Source of the DNA: an uncultured Bacteroidales bacterium
GTDB lineage: Bacteria > Bacteroidota > Bacteroidia > Bacteroidales > UBA932
Assembly: GCA_946999645.1 (NCBI GenBank)
Contig: CAMQDS010000014.1
Span: 1 to 45,482 of the forward strand
DNA: 45,482 nt
Reading direction: 5' to 3'
Positions 6,413 through 16,566 of the stretch are shown piece after piece. The translations under genes and the position numbers were made by a program. The number at the start of each line of letters is the position of its first letter. Position 1 is the stretch's first letter. Under the pieces are notes generated by a model. It had not been told where the DNA came from and made no database searches. It saw nothing but the letters and a program-made list of their open reading frames with translations.

Positions 6413-9400
6413 ATGAAAAAGTACAAAAAACCTGGAAGTTGTATACATTGCTTCCACCTTATTATGTTTTTGGCTTTGCTGATGAACGTTATTCCTGTCT
6501 ATGCACAATCTAGGATACAGGGTACAGTTACTGATGTCGATGGAAATCCTTTGATAGGGGCATCAGTAGTTAATCAATCTAATAAGAACGGAGACATAAC
6601 TAATTTGAACGGAACCTTTTCTATAGAGGCAAAAAAAGGAGATATGCTTAAAGTCTCTTATATAGGATTCATAACTGCAAATACTCCTGTGCTGGGAAAC
6701 AATATGATTATTGTTTTGAAAGAAGATGTGAGCATGCTTGATGAACTGGTGGTTGTAGGTTATGGAGTTCAGAAAAAGAGAGATATAGTAGGAGCTATAG
6801 ACAAAGTATCTGGGGAAGTAGTTGAAAACCGTTCCAATCCGAATATTACACGTTCTTTGCAAGGTCGTATACCTGGACTAACAATTACTCAGACTGATGG
6901 ACGCTCAACTCGTGGAGGTAATATCCATATACGTGGCAATGTGAATTCTATAGGTGCAGGAGGTTCTGCCTTAGTACTTATTGATGGAGTTGAAGGCAGC
7001 CTTGCTCAAGTAAATCCAAATGATGTTGAGAGTATATCTGTATTGAAAGATGCCTCATCAGCAGCAGTTTATGGGGCAAGAGGAGCTTTCGGTGTTATTC
7101 TTGTCACAACAAAAAGTGCAAAATCTGGTAAAACTATTGTCAAATATTCAGGTCAGGTTTCTCTGGTAAAGAGAACAGTAAAATACGATGTGATTACAAA
7201 TGGACTTGAGTGGACAAATGACTTTTATGATGCTTACATGGGCTTTAGAGGTACTGAGCCGAGTACTATCAATAATGTATTTAATAAAAATAATGTAAGT
7301 TGGAGTGAGTGGTATTCAGAACTTGAAAAGAGAGATGCAAACCCACTTTTGGAAAAACAAAGGACAAATGCTAATGGTTACTATGAATATTATGGCAATA
7401 CAGATTGGTTCGGCAAAATATACCGAGACAACAATTATGCAACCCAGCATAATATTTCCATAAGCGGAGGTTCAAAAAAAGTAACTTATTACATAAGTGG
7501 TGGCTATAATGGAAATAATGGTATCTATAGAGTTGGAAATGAACGCTTTAATAGATATGATTTTTGTTCAAAGGGTAAGATTGTTATAACTCCTTTTTTA
7601 AGCCTTGAAAATAATACAAAAGTCTTCTTCCAAGATTATCGGGAGCCTATAGTGATGTATACCTATGACAGTAATAATCTTGATACCCGTATGCCTATAC
7701 AAAGGCAGATTGAAAACCAAGGGTTTCCTGTTGCAAGAATTAAAAATATAGATGGTACGTGGACTCAGGCAGCAGTATATACAGGTTTTGCTGGTTTTGC
7801 TGAAGGAACATCGTGGAGGGCGACAAATAGAGCAAATATTACTAATACAACGGCCATCAATATAGATATTATTAAGGATGTACTTGTCGCAAGAGCCGAT
7901 TTTACATACAGGCGAAACTTTTCACGACAGGAACAAGTGGGGAATATTTATGATGCCATGATTTCTCCTACTGAAAAGTGGTCTTGGCAAAATTATAGTC
8001 ATTTGGAACATCGTTACTACGATACTGAATATATGGCGGCTAATGCTGTCATGACATATACCCCAAAACTTAATGGAGGTCACTCTGTAAAATTGATGGG
8101 AGGATGGAACTTGGAACAGAATAAATATCGTTCTACAAGAGTGATGAGGCAGGGGCTTCTTATTCCGAATATGCCTAATTTTAATTTTGCTGACGGGGAA
8201 ACTTTTTATATTAATGATAACGGTTCTTATGACTGGGCTTTTGCAGGCTTGTTTTATCGTTTGAATTATAATTGGAAAGGACGTTATTTGTTGGAAACAA
8301 GCGGACGTTATGATGGAAGTTCTAAGTTTCCAACTAACCAGCAGTGGGGCTTTTTCCCTTCAGTTTCTTTGGGTTGGAGAATAACTGAAGAACCTTGGAT
8401 GAAACAAGTCAAAGAAAGTTTTGCAGATAATTTAAAGCTACGTGCTTCAATAGGAAGAGCAGGAAATGGGCTTGTTTCCCCATATCAGTACCTATCTATT
8501 ATGAGTATAAAACGTGGTACTAAAATTATAAATGGAAAACTATCTAATTATACAAAAGCTCCAGCCCCTGTTCCAACTGGACTTACATGGGAAAAAGTCA
8601 TTACATATAATTTGGGATTAGATGTGGAACTGTTTAAGAATAGATTTAATTTATCATTTGACATTTACAGGAAAGATACAAAGGATATGTATGTTGTCGG
8701 TGATGAACTTCCTGCTGTTTATGGAAATAAACCTCCTAAGGGAAATAATGCAAATATGTGTACTAACGGCTGGGAATTGAGTTTAGGGTGGAGAGATAGT
8801 TTTAATCTTGGAGTAGCCCCTGTTAATTGGTATGTTAATGCTTCTATATGGGATTATAAAAGTATAATTACGAAATATACTGCTACTACTAATGATATAT
8901 CATCATTTTATAAAGGAAAAGAAATAGGTGAAATGTGGGGCTTTGATTGTTTGGGATTCTTCCAAAGTAAGGAAGATGTTATGAAATCTCCAGATCAGAG
9001 TTGGTTGGAAAATTATAATAAGTCTGGTCAAATATGGGAGGCTGGAGACTTGAAATTCAGAGATGTAAATGACGACAAAAAAATTGATATAGGTAATAAT
9101 ACTTTAGAAAATCATGGTGATCTTGTAAGAATTGGTAATTCCTCACCACGGTATTTCTATAGTTTTAGTTACGGTGCAGAGTGGAAGGGGATAGGTTTTT
9201 CTATGTTCTGGCAAGGTGTTGGAAAAAGAGATTGGTATCCTAATGGAGAAGCAGGTCTTTTCTGGGGACATTATGGAAGGGTATACGGTTATGCACTTCC
9301 GTGGCAGAATGTATCTAACCGTGCAGGCGTTGATGAAAATGGAAATATAACCAATCCTAATGCGTACTGGCCACGCTTGAGAGGATATATAGCTGAAACT

Positions 9401-9718
9401 AAAAAGGGAGCATTGTGCCGTAAGAACAATCGCTATCTTCAGAATGCGGCATATTTAAGGTTGAAAACAGTTACATTATCTTATACTTTTCCTCACAGTT
9501 TAGTTTCAAAAATAGGTCTTTCCAATCTTATGTTTTACGTCTCAGGGGAAAATTTGTTAACTATAACTCCTCTTCATAAATGGGGACGAAACTTTGATCC
9601 TGAAGTAATTAGTGCAGGAGATGCTTCTGGATGGAATGGACAGAAAGGAACTGCTGGAGATGGTTACAGTTATCCAATGCTTAAGAGTATGATTTTAGGC
9701 TTAAACATCACTTTCTAA
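6413..9718 (+). CDS. susC-like: SusC-family TonB-dependent outer-membrane transporter
   Basis: This 1101-residue protein has an export signal ending near VYAQ. A carboxypeptidase-D-like regulatory domain follows (IQGTVTDVDGNPLIGASV to about residue 105), then a TonB-box-like DELVVVGYGVQKK, a plug domain with IRGNVNS, VLIDGVEG and VLKDASSAAVYGARGAFGVI, and a long beta-barrel that ends in a terminal aromatic residue (NITF). It imports ligand delivered by the SusD partner, using TonB energy. The next gene is susD 20 bases downstream. There is no extra N-terminal signalling (STN) domain between the signal and the CarboxypepD-like domain, so the transporter itself probably does not signal to an anti-sigma factor. 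The substrate is not set by sequence. Confidence 0.95.
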   Translation: MKKYKKPGSCIHCFHLIMFLALLMNVIPVYAQSRIQGTVTDVDGNPLIGASVVNQSNKNGDITNLNGTFSIEAKKGDMLKVSYIGFITANTPVLGNNMIIVLKEDVSMLDELVVVGYGVQKKRDIVGAIDKVSGEVVENRSNPNITRSLQGRIPGLTITQTDGRSTRGGNIHIRGNVNSIGAGGSALVLIDGVEGSLAQVNPNDVESISVLKDASSAAVYGARGAFGVILVTTKSAKSGKTIVKYSGQVSLVKRTVKYDVITNGLEWTNDFYDAYMGFRGTEPSTINNVFNKNNVSWSEWYSELEKRDANPLLEKQRTNANGYYEYYGNTDWFGKIYRDNNYATQHNISISGGSKKVTYYISGGYNGNNGIYRVGNERFNRYDFCSKGKIVITPFLSLENNTKVFFQDYREPIVMYTYDSNNLDTRMPIQRQIENQGFPVARIKNIDGTWTQAAVYTGFAGFAEGTSWRATNRANITNTTAINIDIIKDVLVARADFTYRRNFSRQEQVGNIYDAMISPTEKWSWQNYSHLEHRYYDTEYMAANAVMTYTPKLNGGHSVKLMGGWNLEQNKYRSTRVMRQGLLIPNMPNFNFADGETFYINDNGSYDWAFAGLFYRLNYNWKGRYLLETSGRYDGSSKFPTNQQWGFFPSVSLGWRITEEPWMKQVKESFADNLKLRASIGRAGNGLVSPYQYLSIMSIKRGTKIINGKLSNYTKAPAPVPTGLTWEKVITYNLGLDVELFKNRFNLSFDIYRKDTKDMYVVGDELPAVYGNKPPKGNNANMCTNGWELSLGWRDSFNLGVAPVNWYVNASIWDYKSIITKYTATTNDISSFYKGKEIGEMWGFDCLGFFQSKEDVMKSPDQSWLENYNKSGQIWEAGDLKFRDVNDDKKIDIGNNTLENHGDLVRIGNSSPRYFYSFSYGAEWKGIGFSMFWQGVGKRDWYPNGEAGLFWGHYGRVYGYALPWQNVSNRAGVDENGNITNPNAYWPRLRGYIAETKKGALCRKNNRYLQNAAYLRLKTVTLSYTFPHSLVSKIGLSNLMFYVSGENLLTITPLHKWGRNFDPEVISAGDASGWNGQKGTAGDGYSYPMLKSMILGLNITF

Positions 9719-9738
9719 TAATATATCAATAGCAAAAT

Positions 9739-11508
9739 ATGAAAAAAATATATATAGCATTCATTGCAATATCTTTAGCTTCTTGCGCAGGATATTTTGA
9801 TAAAGAGCCTATTTCAAAAATAGACTCGAAAAAGTATTTTTCTAATGAAGAACAACTAAGTCTATATGCTAACGGATTATATATTGATATGACACCAGGT
9901 GCTGAAAAACTTACAGTCGGGGGAGCTGTGTGCGATTATTTGGCAAGAAATACCACTGCACCTTTACTTCAAGATAAGTTTTCGGCAAGCCGAATGTCAG
10001 GTTGGAATATAGGAGCCTGGCATGATTTGTACAGTATAAACTATTTCATTGAAAATATGAATAGGGCTTCATGTCCAAAAAATATTATTGATCATTATAG
10101 AGGTATAGCGCGGTTTTGGAGAGCATTATTTTATTTTGATAAGGTTAAATCTTATGGAAATGTTCCTTGGTATGGACATACAATTGATGCCAAAGATACT
10201 ACTTCTCTATATAAGACAAGAGATGATCGCGAAGTTGTGATGGATAGTATTTTAACTGATATAAACTATGCTTGTGATCATATATTCGACAGGGGAGAAT
10301 CTACTGTTACGCCTTGGATGGCTCTTGCAATGAAGTCCCGTATATGCCTATTTGAAGGAACTTACAGAAAATATCATAAGACCAATCCATCTACAGGTGA
10401 GCCATGGAAGGAAGCCGAGGCATCAAAGCGGTATCTTGGGGAATGTATTGATGCTTGTGAAAAACTTATAAATTCAGGTAAATTCAAACTTTATAATACA
10501 GGTAATCCTAAAACTGATTATAGATATATATTCCAACAGGAAAAGCCTGTGAGAAGTGAAGTAATATGGGCTAAAGAATACAGTTCAAATCTTAATTCTT
10601 TCCATAACCTTACTCAAATATTTGTATCTTCTGGTAATATTTCCAATCGTTGGTCTCCATCTCAAGAATTTATAAACACATATCTCAACAGAGATGGAAC
10701 AAGATTTACCGATTTGCCAGGTTATCAAACAAAAACATTTGTTCAGAACTGTGCTAACCGCGATTGTAGATTGGCTCAACAAATGCTTACACCTGGATAT
10801 ACCAAGCTGAATAATAATGGAATAAAGATAAAAGCCACCACAGACTGGAGTGTGACAACTACAGGGTATCAGATAATAAAGTATAATATTGATGGAACAT
10901 ATTATGAGACGACTGATCATAGTAATAATGCCATACCAGTAATTCGCTATGCTGAAATTTTACTGAATTATGCAGAAGCAAAGGCAGAAATAGGTGAAAT
11001 GACAGATGATATATGGAATCTTACCATAGCTTCTATACGTAAACGCGCTGGTATAGCCGGAATACCTCCTACTTCAGCTGACCCATATCTTATATCTTAT
11101 TATAAAAATAAAGTTGAAGATAAATGGATTTTGGAAATCCGCAGGGAACGAGCCATTGAGTTATTACTTGAAGCCGATGGCTTGCGTTATGATGATTTAA
11201 TGCGTTGGAGCGAAGGAGAAATGTTAATGAACACATTGGGTTCAATCTATATAGGTGAAAAAGATAAAGCCATAGATTCAGATGGAGATGGTAAAGAGGA
11301 TCTTATCGTAGTTGATCACTCACCTAAGAAACGAATGAAAGGAATTACATATATAGATTTAAGTAAAACAGCAATTTATCAATTTAAGGATGGCAGACTT
11401 TATGTCACAAATAATAATGTTTGGCAAGATAAAAAATATCTTCATCCTGTTCCTTTAAAGGCTCTTGTTAAAAATCCGCAATTGAAACAAAATAAAGGTT
11501 GGGAATAA
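9739..11508 (+). CDS. susD-like: SusD/RagB-family surface lipoprotein
   Basis: This 589-residue lipoprotein (signal with lipobox SLASC near residue 16) has the SusD TPR-like core: RGIARFWRALFYFDKVKSYG near 125-145, later VIRYAEILLNYAEAKAE near 400 and EIRRERAIELLLEADGLRYDDLMRW near 475-500. These are standard SusD signatures. It forms the lid of the SusC channel and captures the ligand at the cell surface. It ends 14 bases before the next gene. An insertion with a DSDGDGKED loop near residue 515 looks like a calcium-binding segment. Confidence 0.95.
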   Translation: MKKIYIAFIAISLASCAGYFDKEPISKIDSKKYFSNEEQLSLYANGLYIDMTPGAEKLTVGGAVCDYLARNTTAPLLQDKFSASRMSGWNIGAWHDLYSINYFIENMNRASCPKNIIDHYRGIARFWRALFYFDKVKSYGNVPWYGHTIDAKDTTSLYKTRDDREVVMDSILTDINYACDHIFDRGESTVTPWMALAMKSRICLFEGTYRKYHKTNPSTGEPWKEAEASKRYLGECIDACEKLINSGKFKLYNTGNPKTDYRYIFQQEKPVRSEVIWAKEYSSNLNSFHNLTQIFVSSGNISNRWSPSQEFINTYLNRDGTRFTDLPGYQTKTFVQNCANRDCRLAQQMLTPGYTKLNNNGIKIKATTDWSVTTTGYQIIKYNIDGTYYETTDHSNNAIPVIRYAEILLNYAEAKAEIGEMTDDIWNLTIASIRKRAGIAGIPPTSADPYLISYYKNKVEDKWILEIRRERAIELLLEADGLRYDDLMRWSEGEMLMNTLGSIYIGEKDKAIDSDGDGKEDLIVVDHSPKKRMKGITYIDLSKTAIYQFKDGRLYVTNNNVWQDKKYLHPVPLKALVKNPQLKQNKGWE

Positions 11509-11522
11509 CTATACAGACAATC

Positions 11523-12770
11523 ATGATGAAAAAATATAATATATTTAGGTATGCAGTGTATATATTGGCACTCATTGCAACGTTGTCTTCTTGTCGGAAA
11601 CAGGAAGAAAGTATACTTTTAGGAAGTGATGATAGCATGCATTTTTCTTGCGCTGAAGAAACAGCAGACTTTACAATCTGTGCTTCAGGGGTATGGACTG
11701 TTAATTCCGATGCTTCATGGCTATCTTTCAGTAAGAAAGAAGGCAAAGGTGATGGAAATACTCGCGAAAAGATTGTAGTAACTGCATCTCATAATACAGG
11801 AAGGGAACGCACTGCAACCTTTTCAGTAAATGCTGGGGGAAAAACCCTTGTCGTTAATTGTGAACAAGAGGAAGGTCATCCTTTAAAATTTGGTCAATTA
11901 AAACTTTCGGCAGCTTTGGAAGTAGGAATTGATACAAAAGGAATTACTCTCAATATTCCTTATGAATATGGTTATAAAGGAATGAAGTTAAATCTAAAAG
12001 TTGATTTTTCTGGGGAGGCTTCAAAGGCATTAAGTGTAAAAGATAATAATATTACCATAGAAAAGACTCAGGGTGTAATTAAATTGCCTCTTTGTGGTAC
12101 TCCAGAGTTGTCAGGAAAAATTATTATTAAAATTGATGCTGGAAAAGCAGATATAATTCCTTCTATCTTAGAGACTAAAGTAAATGAGCGTATCTTGCTT
12201 GAACAGCATTTCGATAACTGCATCTACGGAGGAGATTTTGTCGCAAATAAACAGGGTACGAGGCCTAAGTGGGTACAAGATAATGAAGGAAAAGATGTTC
12301 TGCCTAATCCTATTGGTGAATTAATTAATGTTAAACCTGGGGATGACGGCTCAAAAGATTTATTCAAAACTATGGTAAAATCATATCTTGGATTAAAAGG
12401 TATGAGCGATTGGAGTGGCTCTAAGGTTTATGAACGCCCAGGTTATATAAAGATTGGAACTGGAAAGGCTGTGGGAAAGATTATAACCCCTGCTTTTACT
12501 CTTCTGAAAAAGAGTAAAAACATAGATGTATCATTGAAGGTTGCAGAGTGGGGAACTGAAGAAAATGGAAAACTTATAATCAGTTTGGAAGGCTCTGGAA
12601 CTCCTTCAATAAATGAATATGTATATAAGCATAAAAAAACAAAAAAAGGAAGTGAATGGGAAAATGTACGGTTTACTATAAAGGAAGCCTTTTCCGATAC
12701 TCGTATAGTGTTTACCACAAAGGGAAATAAGCGTTTTGCTATTGATGATGTGGTAGTATCAGAAAAATAA
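11523..12770 (+). CDS. BACON-domain surface lipoprotein
   Basis: The start at 11523 (MMKKYNIFRYAVYIL; a second ATG at 11526 is equally possible) gives a lipobox LSSC and a lipoprotein of 415 residues. An earlier in-frame start overlaps the susD stop and lacks a signal, so it is rejected. The first 95 mature residues form a BACON domain (ADFTICASGVWTVNSDASWL, then RERTATFSVNAGGKTLVVNC), often found in surface glycan-binding lipoproteins. A middle beta region and a C-terminal segment beginning near LLEQHFDNCIYGG, with a jelly-roll-like pattern ending FAIDDVVVSEK, may bind substrate. It occupies the SusE/F-like place after susD. Binding specificity is unknown. Confidence 0.8.
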   Translation: MMKKYNIFRYAVYILALIATLSSCRKQEESILLGSDDSMHFSCAEETADFTICASGVWTVNSDASWLSFSKKEGKGDGNTREKIVVTASHNTGRERTATFSVNAGGKTLVVNCEQEEGHPLKFGQLKLSAALEVGIDTKGITLNIPYEYGYKGMKLNLKVDFSGEASKALSVKDNNITIEKTQGVIKLPLCGTPELSGKIIIKIDAGKADIIPSILETKVNERILLEQHFDNCIYGGDFVANKQGTRPKWVQDNEGKDVLPNPIGELINVKPGDDGSKDLFKTMVKSYLGLKGMSDWSGSKVYERPGYIKIGTGKAVGKIITPAFTLLKKSKNIDVSLKVAEWGTEENGKLIISLEGSGTPSINEYVYKHKKTKKGSEWENVRFTIKEAFSDTRIVFTTKGNKRFAIDDVVVSEK

Positions 12771-12772
12771 TT

Positions 12773-14308
12773 ATGAATAATATGAGAATAAAATTTAAAT
12801 ATATTCGTTTATATCTATGTTTAATGGTTTTTTCTGTTTTAGGTTTATCTTGCGGAACTTCCAAAGAAACTCCTGAAAATCCTAACGGACAAAATACATT
12901 TACGCCTGGTAAAGGGATTGATTTGTATGGAAGAATTACAGATGATAAAGGAATTGGAATAACTGATGTGGTCGTATCGGACGGTTACAAATGTGTTCTC
13001 ACGGATAAAAACGGCTGGTATAGTATGAAAAAGAATAAGAACGCATTATTTGTTAATTATTCTATACCTTCTGGATATAAAGCAAATCCTAGATCTTTCT
13101 ATCAGACTATTAACAAAAGGAAAAAACAATATGATTTTAAAACGACTAAACTTGCAGATAATGAAAGCCATTTTAATCTTCTTGTAATGGCAGATCCGCA
13201 GGTGAAAAGCGTAAAAGATGTAGCACGATTTCGTACAGAGACAATGCCTGATATTAAAAAGAGTGTAGATGAAAGTAAACTTCCAATATATGGCTTATGT
13301 CTTGGCGATATAGTAGATGAAGGCAAGCAAGAACTGACATATTCTATGGAAGTGTTGCTGCAATCCACCTCTATGCCTTTCTTTGTTGCTATAGGAAATC
13401 ATGACAAGGAAACAGGTAAGACAGGAAAAGATATAACAAAAACATATTGTAAACATTTTGGACCATTAAATTATTCATTCAATCGTGGCGATGTTCATTT
13501 TATATGTTTGGATAATATTATTTACAAATCTACAGAAGATTATACCGGAGGAATTACAGATGAACAACTTGCATGGATGAAAGATGACTTGAAGTATGTG
13601 GATAATGAAAAATTAGTTATCGTTTATTACCACATACCATGGAGGCAATCCGATAATGAGCCGAACCGTAATGAAATGATGGGACTTCTAAAGTCTTATA
13701 AAAATGTGTTGTTGCTTGCAGGTCATGCTCATTATCAGGAAAATTTTCACGGTAGTAAACCATATAAATTTGCGGAGCGTATTCATGGGGCTGCATGTGG
13801 TGCATGGTGGCATTCGAATATCTGTGCTGAAGGGACACCTAACGGTTATCAGATGTATGAAATTGACGGTAATAAAGTTATAAACAATTACTATAAGAGT
13901 ACTAATTATGACAAGAACTTTCAAATCAGATTACATCACGGTAATGGCAGTTGGGGAGGTTCTCATGGAATGTATGGCTATGGCTTAGGGGCAGACTATA
14001 TTATCGCAAATATTTGGAATTATGATAAAGGGTGGAAAGTTCAGGTATATGAAGATGACGTATACAGTGGTGATATGCTATTGGCATTTCCTGACTATTT
14101 TAAGCCAGATGCCTGGTCTCAAGCTTATCATATAGGCGTAGTAGGTCGTAACCCTAAGAATTACAGTCAAAAAAGTACACATGACTTTGTCTACAAACCA
14201 AAAAATCCTGGTGCGAATATAAAAGTAGTCGCTATTGATAAATATGGAAATAGATATGAACAGACAGAATTTGTAACAGATTTGGAATCTGCTCATATCT
14301 ATAAGTAG
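12773..14308 (+). CDS. lipid-anchored calcineurin-like metallophosphoesterase
   Basis: This 511-residue lipoprotein has a lipobox near LGLSC (residues 23-27). An N-terminal carboxypeptidase-like beta domain (LYGRITDDKGIGITDVVVSD) is followed by a calcineurin-like phosphoesterase core. Metal ligands are visible in order: D141 in MADPQ, GDIVD (178-182), GNHD (208-211), H286 in YYHIPWR and GHAHY (316-320). A C-terminal beta domain of about 150 residues completes the family layout (calcineurin N and C domains). The core is complete, so it should hydrolyse phosphomono- or diesters outside the cytoplasm. It starts 2 bases after the BACON gene and closes the operon. With the G1P dehydrogenase upstream, a phosphoglycerol ester is the most attractive substrate, by inference. 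Confidence 0.9.
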   Translation: MNNMRIKFKYIRLYLCLMVFSVLGLSCGTSKETPENPNGQNTFTPGKGIDLYGRITDDKGIGITDVVVSDGYKCVLTDKNGWYSMKKNKNALFVNYSIPSGYKANPRSFYQTINKRKKQYDFKTTKLADNESHFNLLVMADPQVKSVKDVARFRTETMPDIKKSVDESKLPIYGLCLGDIVDEGKQELTYSMEVLLQSTSMPFFVAIGNHDKETGKTGKDITKTYCKHFGPLNYSFNRGDVHFICLDNIIYKSTEDYTGGITDEQLAWMKDDLKYVDNEKLVIVYYHIPWRQSDNEPNRNEMMGLLKSYKNVLLLAGHAHYQENFHGSKPYKFAERIHGAACGAWWHSNICAEGTPNGYQMYEIDGNKVINNYYKSTNYDKNFQIRLHHGNGSWGGSHGMYGYGLGADYIIANIWNYDKGWKVQVYEDDVYSGDMLLAFPDYFKPDAWSQAYHIGVVGRNPKNYSQKSTHDFVYKPKNPGANIKVVAIDKYGNRYEQTEFVTDLESAHIYK

Positions 14309-14359
14309 TTTTGTTTTGTTATATCCGGCTTTATTTTACATTTTGATATTTACGGTGTG

Positions 14360-14388
14360 TTTGATTTGTGCGGATTTTATTATCTTTG
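14360..14388 (+). promoter_or_regulatory. recG promoter, almost leaderless
   Basis: TATCTTTG at 14381-14388 fits the -7 consensus exactly. TTTG at 14360-14363 is 17 bases upstream. The recG ATG begins at 14393, only 4 bases after the -7 box, so the mRNA would have almost no leader. Confidence 0.5.
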
Positions 14389-14392
14389 ATAA

Positions 14393-16564
14393 ATGTTAAA
14401 AAGCAATATAGAGTCGGATATTCAATTTCTTCCAGGGGTTGGCCCCAAGCGTGCGGCAGTTCTAAAAAAGGAATTGAATGTAAATACGATAGATGACCTT
14501 ATTCACATCTATCCTTTTCGTTATATAGATAAAAGTCGTATAACTCCGATATCAGATATTGCTCCTGGTGTTGCCTATATTCAGATTAAAGCAAAAGTTT
14601 TGCGTACAGTAATTTACGGTCAGGGCAGCCGTATTATCGAAATAAAAGACAATAAAATTGATTTTAGACAGGCAAAGCGTTTGAGTGTAATAGTTTCCGA
14701 TAACTCTGGTCAAATGGAAATGCTGTTTTTCAGAGGAATAAAATATACCTTCAATCGCCTTTCTCCAGGGAGAACATTTATCTTTTTCGGTAAACCATCC
14801 ATATTTAACGGGAAGATAAATATTGTTCATCCAGAAGTTGATGAAGTTTCACAGGCAGGAAACCAACAAGAAACTTATAGCAATAGTGAAAATACTCTGA
14901 CTATGGCAGGGGTATATGCGTCCACGGAAGGTATTAAAAATGCCGGAATTACTGGGCGTGTTATGTCCCGTATAATGGCATCTGCTCTCCGAATTGCACT
15001 TGTTAATGTTAGGGAAACATTACCGGATTATGTTTTGAAAGACAAAGATTTGGTGTCACTAAAATACGCACTCCAAAATATTCATTTCCCGACAGGAACT
15101 GATGCCCTGATAAAAGCATCAAAAAGATTGAAATTTGAAGAACTCTTACTCTTGCAACTCGCTCTTCTTAAACAGAAATACATAAGCAGTAGGGAAGATA
15201 CCGGTATAGTAATGACAAAAGTAGGAGAAGGATTTAGTCAATGCTATAATGCATTGCCATACGAACTTACAGGGGCGCAAAAACGTGTGATAAAAGAAAT
15301 TCGTGCTGATTTAATGAGTGGAAAACAGATGAACAGGTTGTTGCAGGGGGATGTTGGATCGGGAAAAACAATGGTGGCTGTACTTTCTTCTCTAATAGCC
15401 ATAGGCAACGGATGTCAGGCGTGTATAATGGCTCCTACAGAGGTACTTGCCAATCAACATTATGCCAATATTCTTAAATATCTTAAATCAACTTCCATAA
15501 AAACTGCTTTGCTTACAGGAAGTACATCTAAATCAGAACGTAAAGAAATACATGAAGGTCTGCAAAATGGTACTATCGGTCTTATAGTAGGGACTCATGC
15601 ACTTATAGAAGATGATGTAATTTTTAAAAAATTAGGGCTTGCAGTAATTGATGAACAGCATAGATTTGGAGTAGAGCAACGGGCAAAATTATGGTCTAAA
15701 GGTGATGTACCTCCTCATGTACTTGTGATGACCGCAACCCCTATACCACGCACTCTTGCGATGACTCTATACGGGGATTTGGATGTCTCAGTCATAGACG
15801 AAATGCCTCCTGGACGTAAGCCAGTGCATACGATGATTATTACTGAACACAGGAGGTATGCTATGAACAAGTTTATAAAGGAGCAGATAGCTGTTGGAAG
15901 GCAGATTTTTATAGTTTATCCTTTGATATTTGAAAGTGAAAAACTTGATTATAAAAATTTGGAACAAGGATATGAGAGAATAGTTGAGGATTTTCCTCTT
16001 CCTAAATACAAAGTTGCAATAGTGCATGGCAAGCAGACTAATGATGAAAAAAATTTCAATATGTCAGCATTTGTTGCTGGAAGAGCGGATATTCTTGTTT
16101 CTACAACTGTGATTGAAGTAGGCGTTGATGTGCCTAACGCATCTGTTATGGTAATTGAAAGTGCTGAACGTTTCGGTCTGAGTCAGTTACATCAGTTAAG
16201 AGGTAGGGTGGGAAGAGGTAGCGAAAATTCGTATTGTATTCTTGTTAAAGGAGATAAAGTAAGTAAGGAATCACAGAAGAGATTAGAGCTGCTTTGCAGT
16301 ACAGAAGATGGTTTTGAATTGGCGGAAGAGGATATGAAGATGCGAGGTCCTGGAGACCTCTCAGGTACGCAGCAAAGCGGTCTGCCTATAACTCTTAATA
16401 TTGCATCACTTGCCAAGGATGGACTTCTTTTGGCAGAAGCACGAGATTATGCACAGAAAATTTTAAAAAATGACCCTTTATTGAAAAAGCCAGAAAACAG
16501 CAAATTGTTAAAAGAACTTTCAAAGGACAGATATGTAATAAAGGATTATAGTAAAATTAGTTAG
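14393..16564 (+). CDS. recG: ATP-dependent DNA helicase RecG
   Basis: This 723-residue protein has the full RecG layout: N-terminal wedge/OB domain with the HhH-like opening FLPGVGPKRAAVLKKEL (residues 12-28), then helicase domain 1 with Walker A GDVGSGKT (near 318-325), DEQHRFG as motif II, TATPIPRTL as motif III, and helicase domain 2 with STTVIEVGVDVPNA and QLHQLRGRVGRG. RecG remodels stalled replication forks and Holliday junctions. The start agrees with homologues, where the HhH-like motif begins within about 15 residues. It leads a run with the WYL gene (2-base gap). Confidence 0.97.
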   Translation: MLKSNIESDIQFLPGVGPKRAAVLKKELNVNTIDDLIHIYPFRYIDKSRITPISDIAPGVAYIQIKAKVLRTVIYGQGSRIIEIKDNKIDFRQAKRLSVIVSDNSGQMEMLFFRGIKYTFNRLSPGRTFIFFGKPSIFNGKINIVHPEVDEVSQAGNQQETYSNSENTLTMAGVYASTEGIKNAGITGRVMSRIMASALRIALVNVRETLPDYVLKDKDLVSLKYALQNIHFPTGTDALIKASKRLKFEELLLLQLALLKQKYISSREDTGIVMTKVGEGFSQCYNALPYELTGAQKRVIKEIRADLMSGKQMNRLLQGDVGSGKTMVAVLSSLIAIGNGCQACIMAPTEVLANQHYANILKYLKSTSIKTALLTGSTSKSERKEIHEGLQNGTIGLIVGTHALIEDDVIFKKLGLAVIDEQHRFGVEQRAKLWSKGDVPPHVLVMTATPIPRTLAMTLYGDLDVSVIDEMPPGRKPVHTMIITEHRRYAMNKFIKEQIAVGRQIFIVYPLIFESEKLDYKNLEQGYERIVEDFPLPKYKVAIVHGKQTNDEKNFNMSAFVAGRADILVSTTVIEVGVDVPNASVMVIESAERFGLSQLHQLRGRVGRGSENSYCILVKGDKVSKESQKRLELLCSTEDGFELAEEDMKMRGPGDLSGTQQSGLPITLNIASLAKDGLLLAEARDYAQKILKNDPLLKKPENSKLLKELSKDRYVIKDYSKIS

Positions 16565-16566
16565 AT

